64,000 nt of DNA from Vibrio stylophorae (GCF_921293875.1 NZ_CAKLDI010000001.1:248001-312000); one strand, 5' to 3'. Positions 1 through 8,115 are shown, numbered from the stretch's first letter. Made by a program: numbers and translations. Notes: generated by a model not told the origin, from the sequence alone.

Positions 1-84
1 TAGATTAAATTTTTGCTTGAAAAAGCATCGCCTTACACTATGCGCAACTTGAGTATCATGGCCAATGACAGGGAGTAAGTCACG

Positions 85-882
85 ATGTTGTGGGGAAAGC
101 GGGTTTACCGTAAGAAACTGGGGCATGTCGGGGATTTTTGCGCAATTTGCCGTAAGATCACTGCTAATAAAGTTGAAAAGCGAACGCTTCGTCGTGCGGT
201 TTTGGGCATTCCCGTGAGTGCGCCATTGCGCATTACCCATGATAAGACATGCTGTGATTGCGGCACGCAAACCGGCTGTTACCCCAGCTATTATCAAGAA
301 TATCTCCGTCGTTTACCCAAGCACATTTCAGTGGAAGCGCTGAGTGCACGTACCTTTCCTGATATTTATCAGCGTTATGATGGCCGCTTGCAGCTTGAGC
401 AGCACGTTTATATCAATCCCAAAACCATTGGTACCTCACAGCGCTATGAGTTGTTGCAAGAGCCCTTTGATCTGTTGAGTTCGGAAGTGGATCAAAAAAT
501 GGCGCAAGGTTGTGTCGATTGGCAGGTGATACTGACATTTATCCTGCTGCTAGCTGCGCCTGTGGGGTCATTTTATTTAGGTGTCATCTTTGCGTGGCCA
601 GTGCAATGGTGTGTGTATACCCTGATGGCTAGTGTGTTGATTCTTGGTATTGTTGCACTCAATCAAATCTCTTTGGCTAAAAGCCGCTGGGTACGTCGCC
701 GGATTTTTCCGCGTTTATCACGCGCCGTGCGTCCTTTGTTACCTACGGATAAAGAGCTTGAGATCGTGTTTGATAAATATACGAGGCAGCGTAAGCGCAT
801 CGCCCATCGCCGCGATAAGAAAGCGCTACTCAATATGGTCCATAAGACGCCGATTACCACAGCGACTACCATGGCTTCTTAA
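85..882 (+). CDS. Uncharacterised inner-membrane protein with N-terminal cysteine pairs
   Basis: 265 residues. Not recognised as a named family. The N-terminal 60 residues are basic and carry a CAIC pair (about residues 19-22) and a CCDCG cluster (about 57-61), which together could bind one metal ion such as zinc. Two hydrophobic segments follow at about 145-165 and 170-192, and the C-terminus is rich in Arg and Lys, as expected for a cytoplasmic tail. A purine-rich GGGAG precedes the ATG at a usable distance. The gene is followed after 53 bases by mutT on the same strand with no visible terminator, so co-transcription is possible. Function unknown; the metal-site reading is inference from cysteine spacing only. 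Confidence 0.75.
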   Translation: MLWGKRVYRKKLGHVGDFCAICRKITANKVEKRTLRRAVLGIPVSAPLRITHDKTCCDCGTQTGCYPSYYQEYLRRLPKHISVEALSARTFPDIYQRYDGRLQLEQHVYINPKTIGTSQRYELLQEPFDLLSSEVDQKMAQGCVDWQVILTFILLLAAPVGSFYLGVIFAWPVQWCVYTLMASVLILGIVALNQISLAKSRWVRRRIFPRLSRAVRPLLPTDKELEIVFDKYTRQRKRIAHRRDKKALLNMVHKTPITTATTMAS

Positions 883-935
883 CTTGTCAATAATCACCAA
901 TGTGCCTATGCTGCCGCAATATTCAAGGAGTACTT

Positions 936-1334
936 ATGAAGATTGTGGTTGCGGCACTGGCCGTCAAAAACCAATGTGTTTTACTTGCGCGACGTGATGC
1001 GCAGCAAAAGCATGCTGGATTCTGGGAATTTCCCGGCGGTAAAGTTGAAAACCAAGAAACCTTAGCGCAAGCCCTATGCCGTGAGCTGCAAGAGGAGCTT
1101 GGTGTGATAGCGCAAGTGGGCGATGAATTTGCACGTAGCCAATATCACTATCCCGGTGGTGCTATTGAACTGGTGGCGCTTTGGACTGAATTTGATGATA
1201 GTCCCATGGCGCTGCGCGTTCATGATGCGGTGCAGTGGGTTCCCATCGAGCGCTTGCGAGATTACGGATTAACGCCGGCGGATATCCCTATTGCTGAGAA
1301 ACTGATCACAACGCAGCTTAAGGACGCGCATTAA
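936..1334 (+). CDS. mutT: MutT-type Nudix hydrolase (8-oxo-dGTP diphosphatase)
   Basis: 132 residues, the usual MutT length. MutT hydrolyses 8-oxo-dGTP to the monophosphate and so prevents A:T to C:G transversions. The Nudix box is complete: a GG-x5-E segment runs into REL-x-EE-x-GV at about residues 25-48, giving the metal-binding glutamates. The WEFPGG sequence just before it is typical of MutT. The frame is open back to position 900, but the ATG at 936 has an AAGGAG Shine-Dalgarno 6 bases upstream and gives the normal MutT N-terminus (MKIVVAA), so I use 936. Other Nudix substrates cannot be excluded by sequence alone. Confidence 0.92.
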   Translation: MKIVVAALAVKNQCVLLARRDAQQKHAGFWEFPGGKVENQETLAQALCRELQEELGVIAQVGDEFARSQYHYPGGAIELVALWTEFDDSPMALRVHDAVQWVPIERLRDYGLTPADIPIAEKLITTQLKDAH

Positions 1335-1471
1335 GCACTCGGGTTTTGTGTTTTACCTCGCAATTTAGCGCGGACTGACCTTCAATTGTCGGTTGAGGCG
1401 CACAATCTATCTCTTCTTTTCCTATTTTTAACATGTGGTAACAATTTGTTTACCTTGCTCCATGGAAAACT

Positions 1472-1492
1472 ATTCGCACCCCCTATGCGAAT
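1472..1492 (+). promoter_or_regulatory. Perfect 7-bp inverted repeat upstream of the small peptide gene
   Basis: ATTCGCA (1472-1478) and TGCGAAT (1486-1492) are exact complements around a C-rich 7-base loop. The repeat ends next to the AAGGAG ribosome site of the 21-codon ORF at 1506. It could be an operator, or an RNA hairpin that controls access to the ribosome site. No regulator is identified. Confidence 0.5.
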
Positions 1493-1505
1493 AAGGAGAA
1501 AAGAG

Positions 1506-1571
1506 ATGAACCCCTTGTTTGTATTTATGATGGCGATGCTGCTCTGCTGTACGGTTCAGGCAGGCCTATAA
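1506..1571 (+). CDS. 21-residue hydrophobic peptide (candidate small protein)
   Basis: A 21-codon ORF with a strong Shine-Dalgarno (AAGGAG, with GAGAAAAGAG directly before the ATG) and an intrinsic terminator starting 5 bases after its stop codon. The peptide begins MNPLFVFMMAMLLCC and ends TVQAGL. It is hydrophobic with two adjacent cysteines and looks like an isolated signal-peptide or membrane-peptide segment. It lies alone between mutT and zur. The start-stop-terminator arrangement is what one expects of a real small gene or a leader peptide, and random ORFs this short are not usually framed so well. Function unknown. No charged residues are present, so a classic type I toxin with a charged tail is not obvious. 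Confidence 0.5.
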   Translation: MNPLFVFMMAMLLCCTVQAGL

Positions 1572-1575
1572 ATTA

Positions 1576-1600
1576 ACCGCGGCGCTGTGCCGCGGTTTTT
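1576..1600 (+). terminator. Intrinsic terminator after the small peptide gene
   Basis: An 8-bp GC-rich stem (ACCGCGGC with GCCGCGGT) around a 5-base loop is followed by a run of T. It sits directly behind the stop codon of the 21-codon ORF. Confidence 0.85.
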
Positions 1601-1740
1601 GTTTTCGCGCATCTACGCTTGAAGAGTGCCACCAAGCCCACACTTTTCCACTTTCCCATCTTTAAAATAGTTTGCCAAATCTGCCTTGTGCATTTGCCTC
1701 TGTGCTAGACTGGGGGTCATTTATTTTTCTTGGTAGTTGC

Positions 1741-2178
1741 ATGTTAGTCGAACAACAAATGGAACAGGCAAAGGCGATCTGTGACCAACGCGGGGTGCGG
1801 ATGACACCACAGCGGATGATGGTTTTTGCGCTTTTACTCAGGCAGCGTAAAGCTCAGAGCGCCTATGATTTGTTGGATGCATTAAAGTTAGAAATGCCCC
1901 ATGCCAAGCCGCCGACTGTGTATCGCGCCTTGGATTTTTTGCTTGAGCAGGGATTTATTCATAAAGTTGAATCGACTAATAGTTTTATCGCTTGTGGCCA
2001 TCTTGGCTCGGCACAACACTGTTCAGTATTGCTGATTTGTGAGCGTTGTGATGCGGTGGTGGAAACTCACCATCACCAGATTGAGCATGCGCTCAATGAA
2101 CAAGCACAGCAGCATGGGTTTCAAGTGCTTCAGCATGTGATCGAAACCCATGGTGTGTGCCCTCAGTGCCAGTCTTAG
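1741..2178 (+). CDS. zur: Zur, zinc-responsive Fur-family repressor
   Basis: 145 residues with the ATG at 1741. Zur binds DNA when loaded with zinc and represses zinc uptake and zinc-free ribosomal protein paralogues. The N-terminal winged helix contains TPQR and the PTVYRALDFL recognition segment (about residues 20-65). The C-terminal part has a CERC pair (about 101-104) and a second pair, CPQC, near the end; these four cysteines form the structural zinc site. The ending IETHGVC is typical of Zur rather than Fur. The frame is open to 1672, but the upstream residues are not Fur-like; 1759 is an alternative start. A CheX-like gene follows after 36 bases with no terminator between. Confidence 0.9.
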   Translation: MLVEQQMEQAKAICDQRGVRMTPQRMMVFALLLRQRKAQSAYDLLDALKLEMPHAKPPTVYRALDFLLEQGFIHKVESTNSFIACGHLGSAQHCSVLLICERCDAVVETHHHQIEHALNEQAQQHGFQVLQHVIETHGVCPQCQS

Positions 2179-2214
2179 GTCGCACCATTTGATTGAGTAA
2201 AGATATTTAGAATA

Positions 2215-2676
2215 ATGCGTGCAGAATTTGTAAACCCGTTTTTATCCTCGTTATTAAACGTGCTAAAAACCATGGCAGCCTTGGAGCTGCAACCGCAAAA
2301 ACCTCGTTTAAAAAAAGATGAGGTGGCGCGGGGAGATGTGTCTGGTCTGATTGGGATGATCGGCCCGCAAACCAAAGGCTCATTGAGTATTACCTTTGAT
2401 GAGTCTTTGGCGCTGGAGATCATGGAGCGGATGCTTGGTGAGCGTCCAAGATCCATCGACGAAGACGTGACCGATATGGTCGGTGAAATTACCAATATGG
2501 TTACCGGTGGTGCCAAGCGAATGTTGGCAGAAAAAGGGTTCGATTTTGATATGGCGACGCCTGCTGTGGTGTCGGGGAGTAATCACACCATTACCCATAA
2601 GACTGATGGCGCCATCATCATCATGCCTTTTCAATCAAGCTATGGTTCAGCCCATATTGAAATCTGCTTTGATTAA
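2215..2676 (+). CDS. CheX-like chemotaxis phosphatase-family protein
   Basis: 153 residues forming a single CheC/CheX/FliY-type domain. These proteins dephosphorylate CheY or related response regulators. The catalytic signature is visible at about residues 88-95 as DMVGEITN, giving Glu91 and Asn94 in the ExxN pattern of CheX. The acidic helix SIDEDVTDM precedes it as in the family. There is no receiver or kinase gene beside it, so the partner is unknown. The weak ribosome site and the 36-base gap from zur suggest it may be translated from a zur transcript. Confidence 0.8.
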   Translation: MRAEFVNPFLSSLLNVLKTMAALELQPQKPRLKKDEVARGDVSGLIGMIGPQTKGSLSITFDESLALEIMERMLGERPRSIDEDVTDMVGEITNMVTGGAKRMLAEKGFDFDMATPAVVSGSNHTITHKTDGAIIIMPFQSSYGSAHIEICFD

Positions 2677-2713
2677 GTAGAACGCACAAAGTGCGATACA
2701 TGGAGCGTAAGCA

Positions 2714-3328
2714 ATGACTGGGATGTTGTGGCTGTCGTTGTTGTTTGTCTGTTTACTCGGGGCGATGTCACCTGGCCCGAGTTTAGTGATTGTGGCTCAG
2801 CATACGCTGGCTAGTGGTCGAAAGCAGGGGGTATTAACCGCTTGGGCGCATGCGCTGGGTATCGGTTTTTATGCGCTGCTAACCTTGATGGGTTTAGCGC
2901 TGTTGATTGAAGCGCATCCCACGGCCTTTCGTGTGGTCAGTTATGCCGGTGCCGCTTACCTCATTTGGCTTGGCATTGGCGCTTTACGTTCAACCCATGG
3001 CATTGGTGCAAAGCTTGCTGCTGGCAAGCCCGCGCCTTGGTATGCCGGCATGCGAGATGGTTTAGCCATCTCCTTACTGAGCCCCAAAATTATCCTCTTT
3101 TTTACCGCGCTGTTTAGTCAATTTGTCAGCCCTAGCCAAGGGCAAGAGGGCGCGTTTTTAATCGTGATGACGCCATGGGTGGTTGATGGCCTATGGTACA
3201 CCTTGATTGCCTGTTTACTCTCACACCCGAAATTCTTGCCTTGGGTTCGTCGCCGCGCCGTGATGATTGATCGTCTCTCCGGCATCATTTTGATCGCACT
3301 GGCACTGCGCGTATTGATGGGCAGTTAA
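2714..3328 (+). CDS. LysE/RhtB-family amino acid exporter
   Basis: 204 residues with about six hydrophobic segments, the size and topology of the LysE/RhtB family, which exports amino acids such as lysine, threonine or homoserine. The family signature is near the N-terminus: GAMSPGPS at about residues 16-23, followed by a glycine-rich helix that starts HALGIGFYALLTLMG. The second half has LSPKIILFF, also family-typical. GGAG lies at a good distance from the ATG. Substrate cannot be told from sequence. A strong intrinsic terminator follows, so the gene ends a unit that may begin at zur. Confidence 0.88.
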   Translation: MTGMLWLSLLFVCLLGAMSPGPSLVIVAQHTLASGRKQGVLTAWAHALGIGFYALLTLMGLALLIEAHPTAFRVVSYAGAAYLIWLGIGALRSTHGIGAKLAAGKPAPWYAGMRDGLAISLLSPKIILFFTALFSQFVSPSQGQEGAFLIVMTPWVVDGLWYTLIACLLSHPKFLPWVRRRAVMIDRLSGIILIALALRVLMGS

Positions 3329-3359
3329 TGCGCCGTAGCCTATTGATCATACGACCATC

Positions 3360-3393
3360 AAAGCGCAAAGTGGCAGACACTTTGCGCTTTTGC
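3360..3393 (+). terminator. Intrinsic terminator after the LysE-family gene
   Basis: A perfect 12-bp stem (AAAGCGCAAAGT with ACTTTGCGCTTT) flanks a 7-base loop and is followed by a short T run. The A/T-rich ends would also allow some termination from the other strand. Confidence 0.85.
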
Positions 3394-3445
3394 CTTCAGT
3401 TGGCTAAACTTCGCAGCCTATTTTGTCACCGAATAAGAGTTTGTG

Positions 3446-4435
3446 ATGTCTCAGCCTATTAGCCGCTATCGTTTTTCCATTGCTCCTATGCTTGATTGGA
3501 CTGATCGCCATTGCCGTTATTTTCATCGTTTAATGACCCAGCAAACTTTGCTGTTTACTGAAATGGTGACTACTGGCGCGATCATTCATGGTAAAGGGGA
3601 CTATTTGGCATTTAACGAGGCGGAGCATCCTGTGGCATTGCAGCTGGGTGGCTCAAATCCTGCGGATTTGGCGACCTGCGCAAAATTGGCGCAAGAACGT
3701 GGTTATGATGAAGTGAACCTCAATGTGGGCTGCCCTTCTGATCGCGTGCAAAACGGCAAATTTGGCGCCTGCTTAATGGCTGAACCACAACTGGTGGCTG
3801 AGTGCGTGGCAGCAATGAAAGCCGTGGTGGATATTCCCGTGACGGTGAAAACACGTATTGGGATTGATGAGCAAGACTCCTACCCATTTTTGACTGATTT
3901 TATTCGTACGGTCAAAGAGCAAGGCGGTTGCGATCATTTCACTATTCATGCCCGTAAAGCATGGCTGCAGGGTTTAAGTCCAAAGGAAAACCGCGAAATT
4001 CCAGAGTTGGATTATTCGCGCGCCTATCAGCTCAAAGCTGATTTTCCTGAGCTCACCATTGCGGTTAATGGCGGCGTGACCTCACTTGAGCAAACAAAAG
4101 AACACCTTCAATATTTAGATGGTGTGATGATGGGGCGTGAAGCTTACCAAAACCCCTATATTTTGGCCGAGGTGGATCAGCAATTGTTCGCGAGTGATCG
4201 TCCAGTTATCACCCGTCGTCAAGTGGTGGAAGCGATGTTGCCTTATATTGAGCAACAGCTCAGTCAAGGCAGCTACTTAAGTCATATTAGTCGTCATATG
4301 CTGGGTTTATACCAAAATATGCCAGGTGCGCGTCAATGGCGTCGCTATATTAGCGAAAATGCGCATAAAGCCGGATCTGGACCGGAAGTTCTGTTAACCG
4401 CAATGGCAAAAGTGCCAGATGAGGTTAATCCTTAA
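3446..4435 (+). CDS. dusA: DusA, tRNA-dihydrouridine synthase
   Basis: 329 residues. DusA is an FMN enzyme that reduces uridine at positions 20 and 20a of the tRNA D-loop using NADPH. The N-terminus has the [12 protein letters not shown] motif. The catalytic cysteine lies in [19 protein letters not shown] (about residues 88-106). The [16 protein letters not shown] segment (about 168-183) is specific to DusA rather than DusB or DusC. Later glycine-rich parts ([17 protein letters not shown]) form the FMN phosphate site. GTG at 3443 directly precedes the ATG at 3446; I use ATG. The pspG gene lies 65 bases downstream, the same pairing as in E. coli. Confidence 0.95.
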   Translation: MSQPISRYRFSIAPMLDWTDRHCRYFHRLMTQQTLLFTEMVTTGAIIHGKGDYLAFNEAEHPVALQLGGSNPADLATCAKLAQERGYDEVNLNVGCPSDRVQNGKFGACLMAEPQLVAECVAAMKAVVDIPVTVKTRIGIDEQDSYPFLTDFIRTVKEQGGCDHFTIHARKAWLQGLSPKENREIPELDYSRAYQLKADFPELTIAVNGGVTSLEQTKEHLQYLDGVMMGREAYQNPYILAEVDQQLFASDRPVITRRQVVEAMLPYIEQQLSQGSYLSHISRHMLGLYQNMPGARQWRRYISENAHKAGSGPEVLLTAMAKVPDEVNP

Positions 4436-4500
4436 GTTAGCCGAGTTCCTATGGATAGGGACGATTGTTCAAGGTTCGGCGTCAAATCAGAGGAATCGTC

Positions 4501-4761
4501 ATGTTTGAAGTGCTCTTTTTTGTCGGTTTTGTGTCAGTACTCTTATTTACTGGCGTGAGTTTTGCAGGGGTTATTTTGGCGCTCAGTATGGGACTGACCC
4601 TACTGTTGATTGCCGGTATGTTTCTACTGCTGCTCAAGCTATTGCCTTGGATTTTGCTCGCGCTGTTGCTGGTATGGCTGGCGCGACGTTATGGACCTGT
4701 GCAGTTTCGCAATCGCGAGGCAGCAGAAAGATATTTAAGACGGTGGAAGAATCGCCGATAA
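4501..4761 (+). CDS. pspG: PspG, phage shock protein G
   Basis: 86 residues, nearly all hydrophobic, with a basic C-terminal tail. PspG is an inner-membrane effector of the phage shock response to loss of membrane potential. The LLKLLPWILLAL segment (about residues 38-49) and the N-terminal MFEVLFFVGF match the PspG pattern, and the position downstream of dusA is its usual place. The frame is open from 4465, but the ATG at 4501 has an AGAGGA ribosome site and gives the PspG N-terminus. In enterobacteria pspG has its own sigma-54 promoter under PspF. I looked for a -24/-12 element between the end of dusA and the start and did not find a convincing one. Confidence 0.85.
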   Translation: MFEVLFFVGFVSVLLFTGVSFAGVILALSMGLTLLLIAGMFLLLLKLLPWILLALLLVWLARRYGPVQFRNREAAERYLRRWKNRR

Positions 4762-4815
4762 GCTTAAATTGATGCGATGAGTGGTTGAAGGTTTTTCCTT
4801 CAGCTGACAGTTTTT

Positions 4816-4841
4816 TGAGCACAACTTTGTTATAGTGCTCA
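4816..4841 (+). promoter_or_regulatory. Dyad overlapping the likely -10 of the outer-membrane protein gene
   Basis: TGAGCAC (4816-4822) and GTGCTCA (4835-4841) are exact inverted repeats separated by 12 bases. The spacer and right arm hold TATAGT (4831-4836), a good -10 hexamer about 40 bases before the downstream start codon. No good -35 is visible at normal spacing. The geometry suits an operator for a dimeric regulator, identity unknown. Confidence 0.4.
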
Positions 4842-4875
4842 GGTTTTTAGTCACAATGAGTGAGCGGAGACGCGA

Positions 4876-5532
4876 ATGAAAAAATTAATGACTTCTGCAG
4901 TGGCGTTAGCAGTGACGTCTGCGCTGGCAATGCCTGCGCAAGCTGCAATGTTGCTTGGTGCCAAGGCTGGCGTTTATGGCTGGGTTGCTGAAACTGACGT
5001 GACTCCAGTTGGCGGCGCAGAATTAAACGGTGGTGATGACGTAGCGAAAGGTGCCTATGTTGCAATCGAGCACTTTATTCCATTGATTCCAAATGTGAAA
5101 TTGCGTTACCACAACTATGAAGCTGATCGTTTTGAGATGACTCAAACGGATATGATCGCTTACTACGAAATCTTGGATAACGATGCATTGGCATTTGATA
5201 TCGGTGTGAACTTCTCAAACTACGACGGTATCGACCGTACTGCAGGCGGCAAAGCTTTTGATAGCTGGACCCCTAGCATCTACAGTGAAGCAATCATCGG
5301 TCTACCTGCAACGCCATTGAGCCTTTACGGTGAAATGAACTTCGGTAGCTTTGATGGCACATCAACCTTTGACGGTCAATTTGGTTTGTTCTACACCTTG
5401 CCAATTCCTGCAATTGATGTGAACTTGAAAGCTGGTTACCGCGTGATCGATAACGACTTCGACAACTTCGATGGTTATTCTCGCGAATTCAACCAAGAAG
5501 GTTTCATCTTCGGTGCAGAGATCGTGATGTAA
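4876..5532 (+). CDS. Outer-membrane beta-barrel protein, TIGR04219-type
   Basis: 218 residues with a clear Sec signal peptide (MKKLMTSAVALAVTSALA, cleaved after AQA near residue 23). The mature part alternates short polar and aromatic strands (for example NVKLRYHNYEAD and LSLYGEMNFGSFD) and ends in a barrel-like strand with FIFGAEIVM, so it should be a small outer-membrane barrel of about eight strands. It resembles the TIGR04219 outer-membrane group found in Vibrio and relatives, whose function is not known. Strong GGAG ribosome site. It is transcribed alone, bounded by the dyad upstream and an intrinsic terminator downstream. Confidence 0.8.
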   Translation: MKKLMTSAVALAVTSALAMPAQAAMLLGAKAGVYGWVAETDVTPVGGAELNGGDDVAKGAYVAIEHFIPLIPNVKLRYHNYEADRFEMTQTDMIAYYEILDNDALAFDIGVNFSNYDGIDRTAGGKAFDSWTPSIYSEAIIGLPATPLSLYGEMNFGSFDGTSTFDGQFGLFYTLPIPAIDVNLKAGYRVIDNDFDNFDGYSREFNQEGFIFGAEIVM

Positions 5533-5552
5533 TCCAGCTGGATTTGAATTGC

Positions 5553-5582
5553 AAAAAGCGCACGCCAGTCGTGCGTTTTTTT
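5553..5582. terminator. Bidirectional terminator between the two outer-membrane protein genes
   Basis: A CGCACG/CGTGCG stem (5559-5564 with 5570-5575) around a CCAGT loop has A residues on the left and a T run on the right, so it can stop transcription of the plus-strand gene ending at 5532 and of the minus-strand gene ending at 5646. Confidence 0.8.
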
Positions 5583-5645
5583 ATGCCTGCGAGTTAGCAT
5601 TTAGTTGAGATTAACTGATGCTATTCGCGTATACGCGCAGCCAAA

Positions 5646-6488
5646 TCACAGGCGAAAGAGTAGGTTAAAGCTGGTGGTGGTATCGCGACTTTCAAGGCCA
5701 TCGGGCACGCGACTTTGATAGCGTAGCGACTGGCTAAATTTCACTGCAATGCTATCGGTGATATTACTGGTGATACTGAGTTCACCTTCCAAGGTCTGGT
5801 TGCTATCGCCGGCAACGCCAGTCAGCAGGCCAGTAATGCTGACATTTGCTGAGCTATCCCATTGCAAACGCGCGGTTCCCTTGCCGATCGCCTCATCGAC
5901 CGTTTCTGGCAAAATCAGATCAGAATCACTGAGCTCATCTAAGTTGGGTTCTTGATGGCGAAAGCCGGGGCCAATTTCAAGTTCGAGCTTGAGCGTGTCT
6001 CGATCAATCACGCGAAAACCTAAACCTATGGCGGCGGTGACGTTATAGAAATAGGATCCAAACTTATCTTCTAGAAAATCGACGTTACCAAAAAGGTAAC
6101 TGTTAGATTGAGGCAGGAGCAGGTAGTCGCTTTGCAATTTGAGCTGGCTGCGTTGGCCGCTGCGCTCGCCATCGGATTGCGCGGTATAAAGGCGCACTTC
6201 ACCAAAGCTACGGGAACGGCCATATTGATAGCTAAGGGCGGTGCGGCTGTTAAATGCATGGCTGTTCTTATTGCCGTCTTGACCAAAATAGCCCAATTCA
6301 ATTTCCATATCCCACAGACCAGCGCTGGTTTCTTGGTCCGAATAATAAGATAGTGAATCAACTTGAGGCGTGGGGCGATCCATTACCGCGGGCATGGGAT
6401 TGTTGAGTCGATAGGGATGGTAGAGGGTGGCACTCACAGGGACAGCTGCGGCGCATAAGCAAAAAAGAACTAAATACAGCGATCGCAA
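5646..6488 (-). CDS. DUF481-like outer-membrane protein
   Basis: 280 residues with an N-terminal signal sequence (MRSLYLVLFCLCAAAVPVSA, cleaved near residue 20). The mature protein is rich in alternating beta-strand patterns with aromatic residues and ends with FNLLFRL, a terminal aromatic-type strand suited to BAM-dependent barrel assembly. The pattern resembles the DUF481/YdiY group of salt-induced outer-membrane proteins: repeated strands such as WDMEIELGYFGQDGN followed by descriptions of paired strands over about 200 residues. Function is not established. It is convergent with the preceding outer-membrane gene and divergent from dnaB. Confidence 0.7.
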   Translation of the reverse strand: MRSLYLVLFCLCAAAVPVSATLYHPYRLNNPMPAVMDRPTPQVDSLSYYSDQETSAGLWDMEIELGYFGQDGNKNSHAFNSRTALSYQYGRSRSFGEVRLYTAQSDGERSGQRSQLKLQSDYLLLPQSNSYLFGNVDFLEDKFGSYFYNVTAAIGLGFRVIDRDTLKLELEIGPGFRHQEPNLDELSDSDLILPETVDEAIGKGTARLQWDSSANVSITGLLTGVAGDSNQTLEGELSITSNITDSIAVKFSQSLRYQSRVPDGLESRDTTTSFNLLFRL

Positions 6489-6641
6489 ATGCGCAACCTC
6501 GAATAAAAAATAGCCTTGCTCACCATAGAGAATTGCATTTTGATTAGCAAGGGTGAGGCTGGGTGATGGCGCACAGATTCTGTGAATTTTCGGTCAGAAT
6601 TTTGATTTGTGCGCTAATGCGGCAATGAGCGCATTCGCACC

Positions 6642-6670
6642 TCGAAGCGACCGCAGATTATGAGTATACT
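6642..6670 (+). promoter_or_regulatory. Candidate sigma-70 promoter for dnaB
   Basis: TCGAAG (6642-6647) and TATACT (6665-6670) are separated by exactly 17 bases and lie 33 bases before the dnaB start codon. The -10 is good and the -35 is poor (3 of 6). Confidence 0.4.
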
Positions 6671-6702
6671 GGTGCGCTATTCATAAAGAGAGATGAGATT
6701 CG

Positions 6703-8106
6703 ATGGCCGAAGTCGCAAAACATCCCAAACGTGGGGGCAAAGATAGCCAAGTTGATGGCGTCAAAATGCCACCCCATTCGCTAGAGGCTGAGCAGTCTGT
6801 TCTTGGCGGCTTGATGCTGGATAACGAACGCTGGGATAACGTGGCCGAAAAAGTAGTGGCCAAGGACTTTTATTCTCGTGCCCATCGTCTGATCTTTGGA
6901 TCGATTCAAGCGATTTTGGACAACGGCCAACCGCTGGATTTGATCACCCTTTCTGAACATCTCGAATTGCATGAAAAGCTCGAAGAGGTGGGCGGTTTTG
7001 CCTATCTTGCTGAGCTTGCGAAAAATACGCCAAGTGCGGCGAACATTGGTGCTTACGCTGAGATCGTGCGCGAACGTGCGCTTATCCGTGAAATGATCTC
7101 GGTCGCCAACGAAATTGCTGACAACGGCTATGAGCCGCAAGGTCGCAGTGCGGGTGACTTGCTGGATTTGGCGGAAAGTAAAGTGTTTGCTATTGCTGAG
7201 CAACGCACCAGTGCCAATGAAGGTCCGCAGAACGTTGAGCGTATTTTGGAAAGTACCCTTGAACGTATCGAGCTGCTGTATCAAACGCCGCAAGATGGCG
7301 TCACTGGGGTTTCCACAGGCTTTAATGATCTCAATAAGAAAACGGCAGGTTTGCAGCCTTCTGATTTGATCATCGTCGCGGCGCGTCCGTCCATGGGTAA
7401 AACGACGTTTGCCATGAACCTGTGTGAAAACGCAGCCATGGATCAAGAGAAGCCGGTGTTGATCTTCTCTTTGGAGATGCCCGCCGAACAGATCATGATG
7501 CGTATGCTGGCCTCTTTGTCTCGCGTCGATCAAACACGCATTCGTACCGGCCAGTTGGATGATGAAGACTGGGCGCGTATCTCATCGAGTATGGGTATTC
7601 TGATGAATAAAAAGAATATGTATATCGATGACAGCTCTGGTTTGACGCCTACTGATGTGCGCTCTCGCGCCCGCCGAATTGCCCGTGAGCATGGCGGATT
7701 AAGCATGATCATGGTCGACTACTTACAGTTGATGCGCGTTCCTGGCATGCAGGATAACCGTACCCTGGAGATCGCAGAGATCTCTCGCTCGCTAAAAGCG
7801 CTGGCCAAAGAGCTCAATGTGCCTGTGGTGGCGCTGTCGCAGCTGAACCGTAGTCTGGAACAACGCGCCGACAAACGTCCGGTGAACTCGGATTTGCGTG
7901 AATCTGGAGCGATTGAGCAGGATGCCGATTTGATCATGTTTATTTATCGCGATGAGGTGTATAACCCCGAGAGCCCATACAAAGGAACCGCCGATATTAT
8001 CATTGGTAAGCAACGTAACGGTCCCATCGGTTCGGTTCGTCTCACCTTCCAAGGCCAATGGTCGCGTTTTGATAATTATGCTGGCAGTACAGATTTTGAT
8101 GAATAA
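6703..8106 (+). CDS. dnaB: DnaB, replicative DNA helicase
   Basis: 467 residues, the normal length, so no intein is present. DnaB is the hexameric 5'-3' helicase that unwinds DNA at the replication fork and recruits the DnaG primase. The N-terminal helical domain contains PPHSLEAEQSVLGGLM (about residues 26-41). The RecA-like domain has Walker A (MGKTT, with Lys233), Walker B (MIMVDYLQLM) and the GAIEQDADLIMFIYRDE segment with the arginine-finger region after it. The start ATG at 6703 follows AGAGAG. Nine bases separate it from alr, a conserved two-gene unit in gammaproteobacteria. Confidence 0.98.
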   Translation: MAEVAKHPKRGGKDSQVDGVKMPPHSLEAEQSVLGGLMLDNERWDNVAEKVVAKDFYSRAHRLIFGSIQAILDNGQPLDLITLSEHLELHEKLEEVGGFAYLAELAKNTPSAANIGAYAEIVRERALIREMISVANEIADNGYEPQGRSAGDLLDLAESKVFAIAEQRTSANEGPQNVERILESTLERIELLYQTPQDGVTGVSTGFNDLNKKTAGLQPSDLIIVAARPSMGKTTFAMNLCENAAMDQEKPVLIFSLEMPAEQIMMRMLASLSRVDQTRIRTGQLDDEDWARISSSMGILMNKKNMYIDDSSGLTPTDVRSRARRIAREHGGLSMIMVDYLQLMRVPGMQDNRTLEIAEISRSLKALAKELNVPVVALSQLNRSLEQRADKRPVNSDLRESGAIEQDADLIMFIYRDEVYNPESPYKGTADIIIGKQRNGPIGSVRLTFQGQWSRFDNYAGSTDFDE

Positions 8107-8115
8107 GGAACAAGC

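Noticed and set aside
6781-7533. Long open frame of 250 codons on the minus strand inside dnaB
   Set aside because: Antisense to the conserved RecA-like core of dnaB, no ribosome site, and a composition that follows from dnaB codon bias. A shadow frame.
6703-8106. Possible intein in dnaB
   Set aside because: The protein has normal length and the conserved motifs are unbroken.
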